Shown here: positions 1 to 11,455 of the stretch, piece by piece
Numbering within the stretch: the stretch's first letter is position 1
Layout of the letters: every line of letters begins with the position of its first letter
Source of the DNA: Bagarius yarrelli
Taxonomy: Eukaryota; Chordata; Actinopteri; Siluriformes; Sisoridae
NCBI GenBank assembly: GCA_005784505.1
Contig: VCAZ01000003.1
Coordinates: 1,027,268-1,091,267 of the forward strand
DNA length: 64,000 nucleotides
Direction: 5' to 3'
The notes under the pieces: generated by a model
Database searches by the model: none
What the model was told of the DNA's origin: nothing
What the model saw: the letters and a program-made list of their open reading frames with translations, nothing else
Program-made: the position numbers and the translations under genes

Positions 1-122
1 AAATACATTATTTGGGCTAAACTGACAAATCAGGCTAAGCAAATAGAGATTCTGTTAAAAACCTGGAGTATTTGCATTTTTTTTGCATTGATAAGGGTGT
101 TGGCCCGCTGACAGAAAGATTA

Positions 123-252
123 TGGGTGCAATTTCTAGCACCAACAAACTGCCACTTCTAGGCCCTAGAGCAAGGCCATAAATGAAACGTCTTATAAATG
201 AGATATATGTACATTCATTTGGATGAGGGCGTCTGCCGAATTCCAGTAATTT
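123..252 (+). mobile_element. SINE family A, degenerate fragment
   Basis: The segment keeps the order seen in better copies: an 'agcaccaacaaactgccact' stretch, 'gagcaaggcc', then 'ggatgagggcgtctgccga' as the tail. The tRNA-like head is missing. It is old and 5'-truncated, with no coding content. Confidence 0.6.
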
Positions 253-368
253 TATTATGAAATAATAAATTGTGCACCTGTAAACAGAAGCCTTTATTTA
301 TGACATATACATTAAGTGAAAGGTGTGAGGGTTAGAAAATTCTATCGACAAAGCATGATCATCCAAGA

Positions 369-430
369 TACGGCACCCCTGGAGCAACAAGAGGGTTAAA
401 GGCCTTGCTTAGATGCCCAACAGTGGCAGT
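369..430 (-). mobile_element. SINE family B, short fragment
   Basis: It matches the middle of family B read on the minus strand: 'ggcacccctggagca', 'ggccttgctt' and 'cccaacagtggcag'. It lies beside a plus-strand family B copy, forming a small head-to-head arrangement. Confidence 0.55.
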
Positions 431-449
431 TTATGTCACTACACTGATA

Positions 450-670
450 AAATGGCTCAAATGGTTAAGGTAATGAATTGTTGATTGAAAGACCGGCCAC
501 AAGTCCGCCACCGCTGGGTCCCTAAGCACGACCCTCAACCCCTCCTGCTCCAGGGGCGCTGTAACATAGATGACCCTGCGCTCTGACCCCAACGCTCCAA
601 GATGGAATATGCAAAGAAACAAATTTCACTGTGTGAAGTATATGTGACAAATAAAGACATTTACATTTTT
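450..670 (+). mobile_element. SINE family B, near full length
   Basis: Family B runs from a tRNA-like head ('ggctcaaatggttaaggt'), through 'ctgctccaggggcgctgta' and 'gaccctgcgctctgacccc', to a 3' end 'gtgacaaataaagacattt' and an A-rich tail. The family shares its 'gccactgttggg...gagcaaggcccttaaccc' segment with family A but has a different 3' end. The open frame antisense to it is a by-product of the SINE. Confidence 0.8.
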
Positions 671-1867
671 AAAAAAAAATAAAGGACCTGTGGTTTAAAC
701 AATCCTCAAGCCATGATAACATATGTATTAACTTCAACTTAGCATGCTAAAACGCCTGTTCATGCCAAATATTTATTTTTAGAACATTACTAGACAATGA
801 AAACATTAAATCAAATCCCTGGGTCTGGATTAGCACCTCCCTAAATGTACAATTCATACAGCATGTGGTAATGCATCATTCTTAGAGTAAATTGTAAGAT
901 GATTAGCTGTAATAGCACTGTAAGGGTGCAGTGGTTTCTGTTGGCTGTGGTAATGTTTGCTCACTGGAGTCAGTCCCAGCTTTCCATGTCTTTGTGTCCT
1001 GGCTGTGTGGTCCCTCTCTCTCTTTTCGACCAGTATTACTCTTATTATACCAACACAGAACTGGAAAAGTGGTTAGTGCCCTTCAGCTAGACCCAAGTGA
1101 TTTTTGGGGGGTCCGACCGCATGCTGGGTTTGTCCTTTCAGATTCACCCTGGTGTAAAATCTCGGTCTTGCTGAAATTCCTTACTCCCTTTCCAAAACCT
1201 GATGAAACTCCCATCAATAAGTTAACGTTTTTGTGTGCTGGCATGTTATAGAAGGCCAAACTAAATAAAATCTAATTGTATGTTCTGGAAAAGTGAACTG
1301 TAATATTGTAAAAGCAACTCAATGTCGATATACTTTATTTTTTGATTTATTATTTAATGGCACCTAGAAAAAAAAATTGAAAAAGCCTAAAATTATCCAT
1401 GTATTTCCAATTTTTTTTAAAGTGAAGGCTAAAATAAGCTATGGTTTGTTATGGCTAAGCAAGCTGCCATTATGTGGTGTGTTAATCCTGTTAGTGCTAA
1501 ATTTAAGCACAAGTAAACGACCTCATCAATATTTGCAGCCGTCACATTACTGCACACTGCTTTCCAAAAACAGAAGACTTTTCATTTAGAGCTCTGGTGA
1601 AGTGCTAAAGCAGCACGTCTCAGGCTAGCGAGCAACCAGAAAACATAATTGCATTATCATTGAATTGTAAGAAAAATTGGAGTCAAAATAGCAAATTCAG
1701 AAGTAAAGACAAGCGGATAATTTATTGTTAATCGGTATGAAAGGTATTAAAGCCTGACTGTCTATGTTGTCCAAAATGAAAAGGCTTCTAGTTTTCAGTG
1801 TATGAGGAAAGAAATGCTTGTATTATGAACAGTTTGAATAAATTTCACAACAACCAATAATAGAAGG
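671..1867. other. AT-rich sequence, no gene recognised
   Basis: Frames of up to 106 codons at 899-1251 overlap one another and show no recognisable domain, so they are treated as chance. No repeat family was identified. Confidence 0.6.
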
Positions 1868-2104
1868 GAAGTGGTGGCTCAAATAGTTAAGGTGCTAATT
1901 GACTGGAAGACCAGGAAGACCTGGGTATAACCCCATCGCCACCAACTCTGCCACTGATGGGTTCTTTGAGCAAGACCCTTAACCCTTCCTGCTCCAGGGG
2001 CACTGTATCATACCCTGCGCATTGATCCCAGGAAAAACATTTATGTTTTTCATATGTTTTTAACTGTTTATAATCATGTATGTGACAAATAAAAATTAAA
2101 TTGA
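1868..2104 (+). mobile_element. SINE family B, near full length
   Basis: It starts 'gaagtggtggctcaaatagt', continues with 'ctgctccaggggcactgta', and ends 'tgtgacaaataaaaattaaa'. The B-box region is decayed, so polymerase III activity is unlikely. Confidence 0.8.
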
Positions 2105-3497
2105 ATCCCACCTTGCTCAATCTGCTAGTTAAATATGGAGAAATAAAATACCTCTCAAAATCTTCAGAGTGATGAGATTAACTTATATTAAAAAAACAAA
2201 GATAAAATTATTACAACATGGCCTGGGGTGAATTATAACATAATTTTATTGTACAACATGAGGGTTAATGTTACACACACGTTATCCATTTTAGCAGGAT
2301 TACCAAGTCTTGTATTTACTTTTACTCACAAAGAACCCCTGATGGTGTATAACGACAGAATTACGCCCTCACAGTCTAGGGAAGAAGAACTGAACAAGCA
2401 CAGGTTAGTAAAACACCTTAAAAAAAGTCACAACTGTGAACTTTTACAAAGTCACCCTCCCAAACAAGGGATAATAAATACATTCAAGACCACCAGTTCA
2501 ATATAAAGTCCATGATTCTTATCTAAAACTTGCAACTTGAGTGCAAAATCAAATAAAAGCAACCCAATATTAAGAATATTAAAAAGTCTTTACCAGTTAG
2601 CTTTATTTGCGTGCTAAATCTGGTGCATACAATTAGCAACACTACACTAGCTAACCTTGATATTGACACATGACATATGTCGGCAAAACAACGCTAATTT
2701 TTAGCTTGATATTGTTTACTTGGATAATGTTAAACAACTGTAACGTAACCGCAAAAAAGCCACAATTTTTTTCCTGAAGTTAAATTACTTTTTGGGCTCT
2801 TGGGATAGTAATGTCCTTCATATAAAGGAAGGAAGTCTTAGACTGTGACCTTTTTACATACTACATATTGCATCCTAAAGATTTGGACTTTATTCTATTT
2901 TTTCATACTTTATATGGTATGGAAGTATGGAATTTTTTCAGTTCCTGGAAGACTCCAGCACTGCTGGATTTAACTTTAACCCTAATTAAAAATGCACCTG
3001 ATCCAGCTAATCAAGTCCTACAGGCTTATATAAATAATATGTTATGTGTATTGGAGCAGGGTTGAAACTAATCCCTGCAGGGCTGTCTACTCCCACACTC
3101 CCAACCCCCAGGAGCCGAGTTTGCCACACCTAGAGAAAAAAAATATCTTGCTGTATTAATATAGTACAGTAAGAATTTTAGAAGTATTAAAAAAAGCATA
3201 GAATGATTGTTTCTTCCAATAAACAGACATTGTTTTAGTCATTTAAATGAATAACGGCAAATTGTCAATCATTACAAGTTTTAAACAGTAAATTTATTTG
3301 AAAATTAAAAAATTATGATCCAAAGCAAAAAAATACATAAAATTTATAGTATAAAATAGCTGGAGTCTTTGCTGATTTCCCAAGGAATCTGTTTTTAAAA
3401 GACGTGTACTGAACGAGCAAATAATCATAGGTGATGTTTAATTAAAGAAAATACAGTATATAGAAAATAAGTAGAAATGTACAAAACTAAAAGTGGT
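2105..3497. other. AT-rich sequence, possible old repeat near its end
   Basis: No coding signal was seen. The part at about 3040-3130 ('attggagcagggttgaaact', 'ctgcagggctg') resembles the edge of a fish hAT-type repeat as I remember it, but is too short and decayed to assign. Confidence 0.4.
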
Positions 3498-3686
3498 GGG
3501 AAGTGGTGGCTTAGTAGTCAAGGTGTTAAACTGATACCAGAAAGACCGGGGTTTGATATTTAGCAACACCAATGTGGGCCCCTGAGCAAGGCCCTTAACC
3601 CCCAATTGCTCAGTTTTATAAAAAAAAATAAATAAATGTAAGTCGCTCTGGATAAAGGCATCTGCCAAATGCTGTAAATGTAAACG
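3498..3686 (+). mobile_element. SINE family A, near full length
   Basis: The copy begins 'gggaagtggtggcttagtag' (A-box area), has a damaged B box 'gaccggggtttgatat', then 'gggcccctgagcaaggccc' and the tail 'gtaagtcgctctggataaag'. The damaged promoter suggests it is inactive. Confidence 0.88.
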
Positions 3687-3799
3687 TAACTACACTCTCT
3701 CACTTGGATATGAATACAAATCTGCGAGTGTGACCACGCACTGACCTGGAGCAAGCAGCCAGGGTATAGAGTTATTTAGAGTAAAAAAGAGATGCCTAC

Positions 3800-4075
3800 A
3801 GCAGATAGCATAAGGATTAAATGACTTGGGATTTGGCCTGAGAAACGCTTATTAGCAGCCTGTCATTATGTCGAATCTTCTCGGAAAAGCAGCCACCGAG
3901 GGAAACTGTTATTGTGTGAAGACAGCAGCAGGAGCAATAGATCCCCTCCTCAGCCGCTCGCCGTTGTTTGTATTGTTTTTGAACAATAGCTACTAATTTG
4001 CCATCTGGTTTGTGCTCAGGTCTGGGCTAAAGGCATTGTGTGGCGGTCGGTCATTAGGGAGGCTTGTTAGGAACG
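3800..4075. other. Candidate conserved non-coding island
   Basis: This is a non-repetitive, compositionally balanced block between AT-rich flanks, with AT-core and inverted-CCAAT-like motifs ('gtttttgaacaatagctact', 'gtctgggctaaaggcattgt'). No frame is long enough for an exon. The call rests on sequence texture only. Confidence 0.25.
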
Positions 4076-4306
4076 GGCTGTTTTAGCTGTAGCTACAGTT
4101 AAAAAGTTAATAATAGGGTTTTAGGTTAACGAAGTGCTAGGAATAATTCACAACATGCGATATAACATCTTTTGTAATAAAAAAAATATTATAGTTCTTT
4201 ATTTTATCGGTTCAATTTCTTTAATTTTTTGAGTTAAAATCACATTATAGAGAGTATTAACATGTTTCTGCACTTTTTTCTATGATAATGGAATGAGGGG
4301 AGGTGT

Positions 4307-4490
4307 GGGGAAGTGGTAACGGAGTGGTTAAGGTGTTGGACTGCAAACTGGAAGGTCGGGGTTCGATTCCCAGCACCACTAACTTGCCACTTGAGCAAGG
4401 CCCTTAATCCCCAATCACTCAGTTGTATGAAAGAACTAAAATGTAAATCGCTTTGGATAAGGACGTCTGCTAAATGCCATAGTTGTAATG
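4307..4490 (+). mobile_element. SINE family A, well preserved
   Basis: It has a good B box ('ggggttcgattcccagcacc') and a clear tail ending 'ggacgtctgctaaatgcca'. It is followed directly by a second family A copy in the same orientation. Confidence 0.88.
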
Positions 4491-4672
4491 TGGTCGGTGG
4501 TTAATGTGTTGGTCTTTTGTATAAAAGACCATGGGTTTAATCAGCACCACCAAGTTGTCACTGGTAGGCACCTGACTAGGGTTCTTAACCCCTAATCATT
4601 CAACTGGACAAAAAAAAGTTTAGATTAAATGTATGCTTAAGGGTGTCTGCCAAATGCAAAAAATGTAAATGT
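4491..4672 (+). mobile_element. SINE family A, diverged, tandem to previous
   Basis: The head reads 'gtggtcggtggttaatgtgt', the B box is decayed ('catgggtttaatcagcacca'), and the tail 'gggtgtctgccaaatgca' is kept. It is clearly more diverged than its 5' neighbour, so the pair are two insertions rather than a recent tandem duplication. Confidence 0.75.
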
Positions 4673-4842
4673 TATAACAGCCTTCCATCATCCAACTTTT
4701 TTTCTCCCTCTTATGGCTCCCTAGTTATGGTGAAAGGACACTAAATATTGCTCATAATTTTTTTTATAAATAAAGTTGTCTACTTATGCGTAAAATCTAT
4801 TTTTTAAATGTGCTTATGTGCCATGTCTCACACACGTCATTG

Positions 4843-4967
4843 GGGCAATTGGGGGTTAAGAGCTTTGCTCAGGGGCCCAACAGTGGCAACATGGTGGTGC
4901 TGGGAATTAAACCCTAAGTTTCCAGGTATCAGTTCAACACCTTAGCCACTGTGCTACCACTTCTCCA
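4843..4967 (-). mobile_element. SINE family A, tail lost
   Basis: The minus-strand copy runs from 'caattgggggttaag' through 'ggtggtgctgggaattaaac' to the head end 'gtgctaccacttctcc'. The 3' tail is absent or unrecognisable. Confidence 0.8.
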
Positions 4968-5967
4968 ACCATTTAAGCAATAACATGAGATCCTTGTCTG
5001 AGCCGATTATACACAGAAATGTGACCAATCAGAATCAAGAGTTTTGGGGGGAAAAAATTAAGCTTACATTTAACCTTGCTGTTTAAAATCATGACACCAG
5101 AAAGTGACTGATCCAGGTGCTTCCAAATTGCCAAGCACAGACAAAATTTTAAGGTTTCCACAATATAATAACAAAATCTGTGATTGTGAAGAATTAAAGT
5201 TGGTTTAATATATAAAAATGAAAGTTTAGAATATAGCTTTAGCCATGCTGCTGTAGCTTAGCTTGCTACATTTCCGGGGGAAGGGGTAGCTTTAGTGTAG
5301 CGAAGCTTTATTTAACACAGAGTAACTGATCTACATTTTCCAAGTAACTTGCCCATCACAGCAAACTGCAGTGTATATGTAAGCAAGTTTTTTTTTATAT
5401 CGTACAACTGACGTATAGCCCACAAGGTATATTTACTGAAGGCCGCATTCTGTACAAAGGTTTAAAACATGTTTTGCCCTCTCACTTTTACTAGCCATTT
5501 TTTGTCTTTCAGTGCACGTGTTTGTATCCCTAAAGTGCCTCATGCTGCCCCTTTACTTTGCTGATGACTAGCTGTGTTCCAGCAGGCTGATCAATATGGC
5601 GCTTATCCTCTCAGCCTGTAATGTACCAAAGCCCACCTGAGAGCATGAAAAAGAGAAAAAAAAAGAAAAAGACAGAGCGAGATAAAATAAAAAAAACATA
5701 CAGAAAGACAGAGCGAGTGAGAAAAAGAGAGAGACCTGGGGTTTTTAGGTAGGTAATGTATTATTGAAGAGTGAGTCTTGCTGAGCACATTCAGGATTTT
5801 TATTAGAATGGTCTATACTGCTGTAGTAGCCAGAAAAGTAAGAGGTGCACAAAAATACTGAGGCCAGCTTGATTTTTCCTGCTTTTTAGCTACAGCCTGG
5901 TGTAACTCAATACCTCAGCTCACTTGCTAAACCACTCTTAATTAAAACTGCCACGTTACACCAGCTC

Positions 5968-5969
<2 letters not shown>
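4968..5969. other. No gene recognised; purine-rich stretch
   Basis: A GA-rich low-complexity run lies at about 5640-5740 and produces a chance antisense frame. The rest is AT-rich and featureless to me. Confidence 0.6.

Positions 5970-6004
<35 letters not shown>
5970..6004. repeat. (TG)n microsatellite
   Basis: An uninterrupted TG dinucleotide run of about 17 units. Confidence 0.97.
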
Positions 6005-6005
<1 letters not shown>

Positions 6006-6137
6006 ATGCTGCCTTATCTAATGTAGATCTTTCCTAAAGTTAAGTATAAAAAATCTCAACACATTAGAATTTTAACATGTTAGAATGTTGTATGAGCGCG
6101 ATGAGATCGATACTGATTACGGATTATTTTAGATTTC

Positions 6138-6151
6138 AGTAATAACAGGAC
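6138..6151 (+). repeat. Target site duplication, left copy, of the LINE
   Basis: The 14-mer 'agtaataacaggac' is repeated exactly at 6889-6902, bracketing the retrotransposon remnant. Confidence 0.85.
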
Positions 6152-6198
6152 AGGAGAATATCAGCTAGAATCAAGGGGAAGGTGTACAAGACAGTAGT

Positions 6199-6516
6199 GA
6201 GACCAGCTATAATGTATGGTTAAGAGACAGTGGTGAGACCAGCTATAATGTATGGTTTAGAGACAGTGGTGAGACAGCTAAGATGTATGGTTTAGAGACA
6301 GTGGTGAGACAGCTATGATGTATGGTTTAGAGACAGTGGTGAGACCAGCTATAATGTATGGTTTAGAGACAGTGGTGAGACAGCTATGATGTATGGTTTA
6401 GAGACAGTGGTGAGACAGCTATGATGTATGGTTTAGAGACAGTGGTGAGACAGCTATGATGTATGGTTTAGAGACAGTGGTGAGACAGCTATGATGTATG
6501 GTTTAGAGACAGTGGC
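6199..6516 (+). repeat. Nine-unit minisatellite inside the LINE coding remnant
   Basis: Nine units start at 6199, 6235, 6271, 6306, 6341, 6377, 6412, 6447 and 6482, with lengths 36, 36, 35, 35, 36, 35, 35, 35 and 35 bp. The 36-bp form would encode VVRPAxMYGLET-like repeats; the 35-bp form has lost one C ('gagaccagct' to 'gagacagct') and breaks the frame. The parental LINE carries a similar short sequence at each end of the unit ('acagtagtgaga' and 'gacagtggcac'), which probably seeded the slippage. Confidence 0.9.
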
Positions 6517-6793
6517 ACTGAGGAAGAAACAGGTGGCAGAGCTGGAAGTAGCAGAGATGCAGATGTTGAGGTTTTCTTCAGGAGTGACGAGGTTGGACAG
6601 GATTAGGAATGAGTTCATCAGGTGGACGGCTCATGTTAGATGTTTTGGGGAGAAATTCAGGAAAGCCAGATTAAGGTGGTTTGGACATGTACAGAGGAGG
6701 GATAATGAATATATTGGTAGGAGGATGTTAGAAATGAGCTACCAGACAGGAGGCAAAGAGGAAGACCAAAGAGGAGGTATATGGATGCGATAA
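6491..6793 (+). pseudogene. Reverse-transcriptase C-terminal remnant of the LINE
   Basis: The 100-codon frame reads from within the last minisatellite unit into the LINE carboxy-terminal region. Visible motifs are 'MMYGLETVALRKKQ', 'MLRFSSGVTRLDRIRNE', 'RKARLRWFGHVQRRD' and 'YIGRRMLEMSYQTGGK'. The usual continuation, a KEDMK-VGV-like stretch, is present downstream around 6790-6860 but in another frame, so there is a frameshift near 6780. The initiating ATG is internal and meaningless. There is no endonuclease domain and no catalytic reverse-transcriptase core, so it is dead. Assignment is from remembered family resemblance. Confidence 0.8.
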
Positions 6794-6888
6794 ACGAGGA
6801 CATGAAGTTAGTGGGTGTGAGTGAAGATGATGTAGAGAATAGAGTTAGAGGAGACTAAAAAGAAACAGCTGAACGGAAAAGAAGAAGA

Positions 6889-6902
6889 AGTAATAACAGG
6901 AC
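6889..6902 (+). repeat. Target site duplication, right copy, of the LINE
   Basis: An exact second copy of the 14-mer found at 6138-6151. Confidence 0.85.
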
Positions 6903-7636
6903 CTACACATGACATGTTCACGTGAAGGAGTAGGGGTGTCTTGATTCTCTTCTGGTTGAAGGGTGTAGGGTAGGGTAGCGGGAAGGACTAGATACACCTT
7001 CAGCACTAGATTTTTCTAGACCACACTTCAAATGTTGGGGTATGAGAAATTTCCGAACTACAGCAACTACAGCAACATGGCTGCCCAAGTGACGGAGGAG
7101 ATTCACAAAATACGTATTTTTGACATAAATAAGAAATTTAATGACAAACAGTCATCTGTTTTATAACATTTAATACTGTGTTCATATTTTACCAACATGT
7201 TCTTCTTAAAAAAAATCGCTAAAGTTCCCTAACCTACACCAATAACTGCTGCACGATAGTCCCACAACATATTTAATAATGTTACCCAATGACTTGGCAG
7301 AATATCCTGTCGATATTTAAAGTCTAGTAGCAGAGAATTAGCTTTCTACCGCATATATGATGATGAAGCGGTGTCCCATTTGTACTGGGAATATTTTCAT
7401 CCCTTTCCCAGATCACTCTATTTCAAGGGCCAAGGGGAAGTTGTAAGCATAGGGGTAGAGGTATAAAACAGAATTGGGATTAGACAAAAATATCATATGA
7501 TAAAGAGGAGTGTGTGAAGTAGGTGTAATTTAAGTGCTGCTAGTGGACAAACCCCGGTGCCTGAGATCAGAGAATACTGCTTGTTTTTTTATAGAGATAT
7601 TATGACTGCAGAATTTTTTGGGTGGTAACACATTTT
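6903..7636. other. No gene recognised
   Basis: AT-rich unique-looking sequence with only short chance frames. Confidence 0.6.
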
Positions 7637-7820
7637 GGGAAGTGGTGGCTCATTAGTTAAGGTTTTGAACCACCAACCTGAAGATTGTAGGTTCGATTCC
7701 CAGCTCTTCCCAAGCACCACTGCTGTGCCCCTGAGCAAGAGCATAAACCCCTAATTGCTCAGTTGTATAAATGACATAAATGTAAGCCGCTCTGTATAAG
7801 GACGTCTACCAAATGCATTT
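7637..7820 (+). mobile_element. SINE family A, near full length
   Basis: The head 'gggaagtggtggctcattag', a sound B box ('gtaggttcgattcccagct') and the tail 'gtaagccgctctgtataagg' are present. A small duplication around 'agctcttcccaagcaccac' interrupts the central part. Confidence 0.87.
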
Positions 7821-8590
7821 TACTTGGGTGCTCATTTACATTTACTTAAATTAAAATAAAAATTGTAAATGTCTGTAAATGATTTTTCTGGGACAGATTT
7901 ATGTCCAAGATTGGACATTTCAAGTTTTTGCAGCTGAATTTACTGTATTTAAAAAAAACTTATTTAATCATGTAGCTTTTTAACTTTCTTTAGAAGATCA
8001 AACTGACATCAGTGAAACACTAAAAATAACATGGCTGCATCGTGGGGTAATTTAAATAAATTGGCAACCCAAAAATGTTTTCTTCTTTGGTTACTGGTAC
8101 CTTGTTTGAATACCAGAAACCAAAAATTGGACTTTCCCCCATTTAAAGGTTGTCAAGTTCAGCCGTTTAATGTCTTGGTCATGTCAAAGACACTTCACAG
8201 TAAAAGTTAATGGCTTATATAAAAATAGATACTCTGGGCTTTAAGTCTGTCATCACTATTGAAAAAAGGGTAAAAGTGCTTTGAGCAAAAATCTAACCTT
8301 AAACACATATTGTGAAGGTTGCCATATATAGAATGTGTGGTTTACTCATCTAGTCCTTAGACAGCTTCATTGAAATCCCCTATTCGATCACAATCATCAC
8401 ATCTATAGTTTTCTAACAAAATGGCATTTATTGTGCGAAATTTTGTTTCCAAAATTGTGTATCCAAAGTTTTGAGTAACCCAGTATGAACCGATGAGCCT
8501 TAAATCCCCACCTACTGTCTCCATTTTACAGTAATCTGCAAAAAAATTAACTGTGGATGGAAGACCTGGTTAAGGGTATATGTCTTTTAG
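7821..8590. other. AT-rich sequence, nothing recognised
   Basis: Neither a repeat family nor a plausible exon was seen. Confidence 0.55.
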
Positions 8591-8614
8591 TGTGTGTGTG
8601 TGTGTGTGTGTGTG
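8591..8614. repeat. (TG)n microsatellite
   Basis: A run of 12 TG units. Confidence 0.95.
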
Positions 8615-9179
8615 TTTTATTATATCCAGGTGACTGTGATCTTGAGTGTTATTGATGGGAGTTGGAGCGTTATCGATAGGACTTTGGCAGCCTTGTTTGT
8701 ATTCTTGGTGATTTTATGGGAATGTGAAGTTTAATTTAGAACACAATATAGATGTAACATTTATTATGGGATGCCACAGACAAACATAGGCTAAAATAGT
8801 ACAAACCCCAAATCCTTAACGCAACCCTATGGTAAAAAGGAAGCAAGTATTACTAGGCGTACAGTTGAATATAAAACCTTTACAAATTAAGTTATTTCCA
8901 TGCTCACAATAAAGGAACCGCATCTTGCCATGAATTTCGTATAAAAGAAACGTATGAAACTCTCATCTCATTCTAATAGGCAGTGTCATAAAAAACGCAA
9001 AAACAAACTTTCCCAAACTTTCTATTCCCGTGTTTCACCTCAGGTCTTGATGCCTATGATGTGTTTGAAGACACCATCATGTTGTCAAGTTCAATATTTA
9101 TAGTCATTTTTATTGTGAAAGTAAATCCTTAATGAAGAATTCCTTTAATAATACAAACAATCGCAAATGTCAGTGTGAT
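8615..9179. other. AT-rich sequence, nothing recognised
   Basis: No repeat family or exon was identified. Confidence 0.5.
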
Positions 9180-9330
9180 TTGTGGTGTGCAGTCAGCCGT
9201 GACAGCGTGGCAGCCTGCACGTCAATTTGACTTAATTGGCCAACAAGGGTGCAACGTGGCTGTTGACAGGCTTCAGTTCATGTGTTCGAGCTGCGGAATT
9301 TTCGACATGTCTTCATACTTGAATGATGTG
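9180..9330. other. Candidate conserved non-coding island
   Basis: A more GC-balanced block contains a homeodomain-type core at 9231 ('cttaattggccaaca') and 'cagtcagccgtgacagcg'. A very similar 'cttaattggcccaaca' occurs at about 12603. Evidence is texture and motifs only. Confidence 0.22.
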
Positions 9331-10075
9331 TGATTTTGTTCTAGTCTGATCCATGATAAAGGGGATTTGATGTTGGATTTATGGTTTTCAGGGAAGCATG
9401 TGGCAGCATCTGATACGAGAGAGACAAGAAATCACAAACACACATGTTTGTATGCATATTTCTGTCCCATAGAAATGTATATTATTCGAAACACAAGCTC
9501 CACCTTACTCGTGTAAAAAAGAAATCCAGTGAGACGTCCTAGGCTCCACCTGTAATTGCGCTGCCAAAGGGGCTAGAGTGTCGTCTTCTCTTACACACTA
9601 CTATAAAACAGAGTTATTTTGCGTAGACAGTGTGTCTGCTTTAATTGTATCCCTGTTCCCCCAGAATGGCAACCGACAGCAAAAAAATCCTGCTATCTTT
9701 ATTCTTTATACTTTGTTCATTGTAAATGTCATGCTCAAGGGGTTCAGGTTTCAAAGTTTGGGATAAAAATTATGCTTTGAAGCCCAACGTTATTATTGCG
9801 TCTCATCTCGGGCCCTTTTTTAGAACAGTTTTGTACATTGACAATAGCAAAAAAAAAGTTCAGTCATGAAAACAGAGAGCTGTGTATAACCTCAAAGCGT
9901 GTGTAAAGCAACATCCTCAGACCCACTTTTGTGTCTACGCACATTTGCAGCCCTGTCATATGTGGTTAAGGACAGGACGGAACCCAACACACTTTAAAAC
10001 CCATTCCCAAACACACTGTTACTTTAACATTCACACCGAGACCTGGAAGAATAGTTTTTAGCTAGTCCGATTTTT
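9331..10075. other. No gene recognised
   Basis: Mixed-composition unique sequence; a 62-codon frame at 9578 shows no domain. Confidence 0.5.
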
Positions 10076-10266
10076 TGTAAATGTTTTTATTTGTCACATC
10101 TTAGAAAGTTTGGGTCAGAGTGCATGGTCAGCTTTGATACAGCACCCCTGGAGCAGGGAGGGTTAAGGGTCTTGCTCAAGGACCTAACAGTGAGTGGCAG
10201 GCTGGCAGCTGTGGGGCTTAAACCACTGGACTTCCTGGACTTCTACTCAACGACTTAGCACCTTAA
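10076..10266 (-). mobile_element. SINE family B
   Basis: The minus-strand copy reads 'tttttatttgtcacatc' (3' end), 'agcacccctggagcaggga', 'caaggacctaacagtg', and ends at the head 'cgacttagcacctta'. A family A copy abuts it at the head side. Confidence 0.82.
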
Positions 10267-10424
10267 CATTTACATTTACAGTATTTGGCAGACACCCTTA
10301 TCGGGAGAGAATTACATTGATCTCTTTTATATACCTGAGCTATTCGGGGTTGAGTGCTGAAAATCGAACCCCCGTCTTTCTTTTATCAATTCAACACTTT
10401 AACCATTAAGCCACCACCTCCCCA
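10267..10424 (-). mobile_element. SINE family A abutting family B
   Basis: It begins with the tail 'catttacatttacagtattt', and the B box is preserved as its complement ('aatcgaacccccgtctttc'). The middle section is shortened: the 'gggcccctgagcaaggccc' block is missing. The head ends 'taagccaccacctcccc'. Confidence 0.82.
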
Positions 10425-11455
10425 TTTAACACTAACAATTTGATCCGCTACTGTTTGGGGGTTTAATGTGCAGTTACTTTGGTCTAGTTTTAGGGCGGTG
10501 TTTAACTACTACTTGGATCGCAAACAATTTGACAAAATCTCACTTGATCATATTTGCATGAGGTTCATACTACCAATATTCTATATTAAATAAATACTCA
10601 AGCCTCAGTCAACACCATGCTGCATGAAGTTTACCATGCCATACCCCCCCGACCCTAATCCACTCCTAGCTCAAACAAACCCTTGCATTACAACCAGGAA
10701 GAAGGTCTCAGTCGTCTTTTGAACACAAAACCAATATCACCCACGACTTGTACTGGCCCGCCCGGGAGTTCGAGGCTTACACTTTAATGCGGGTTTAGGC
10801 TGGATTTATTTACGCACGATTTGCATTGAAAGGAAGCAGTGGGTAAAATGTGTGAGGATGGAAAACCAGGACCATGGGATCAACGCTCCATTTGCTGATT
10901 AAAAACTGATTGAAACTGAAAAAAACCACAGTGCACCCTCCAGCAGCTGCAACGTAACAGCTGGAGCAACACGAGCTGGGCAGCATCTAACACTTACCCA
11001 ATCCCCTCAGCATAATTCCTAAATTGCTGTCAGTCTTGCTGTCTTTTCGATGTAAATGAAGCCTATTTATCCAGACTTATGGGACACACTGGATTACAAC
11101 TTCAGGGAAGGAAAATAGTGACAGTAAATTAAATATGTGACTTTTTTTTGGCTGCTCATTTGAAAGGCAATCATTTTTGTGTCACAGATGCCAACATGCT
11201 AATTTAAATTGGTATACTCATTTCTGCACCATTATCTCATTAAAAAATTACACCACTCAAACCTGAACTCTGATTGGTCAAAAATCGTTGATATTTTTTC
11301 TAACAAAGCAGCTCTGATAGTAGGTCCAATGACTTCTTTTTTTATTACATATGAAGTCCCACTGAGGTGCATGAGCTTCTCTTCTAAAGTTTCAATGCAT
11401 TACACATAAAGTGGATTGTTGATTATTTTCCTAACACAGCATTACATTTTATAAT
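10425..11455. other. No gene recognised
   Basis: Unique-looking sequence with two slightly GC-richer patches at about 10,620-10,790 and 10,840-11,040. There is no frame with a domain and no repeat signature. Confidence 0.5.

Larger units (their letters stand above)
6152..6888 (+). mobile_element. 5'-truncated non-LTR retrotransposon (LINE)
   Basis: The element is bounded by a perfect 14-bp direct repeat, the hallmark of target-primed reverse transcription, and ends in a GAA/AAG-rich tail ('ggaaaagaagaagaag'). It starts inside the reverse-transcriptase region, so most of the LINE was lost at insertion. The translated part resembles the carboxy-terminal portion of an abundant fish LINE protein (motifs 'KVYKTVVRPA', 'LRWFGHVQRRD', 'YIGRRML'). 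I recall the family but not its clade; RTE-like is a guess. The first third has expanded into a minisatellite. Confidence 0.85.

Noticed and set aside
431..622. Small protein with 'APLEQEGLRVVL'-like sequence, also at 1,887 and 30,041
   Set aside because: Same artefact from family B SINEs.
4307..4380. tRNA gene
   Set aside because: The head has A- and B-box-like sequence but no full cloverleaf and is followed by a SINE body.
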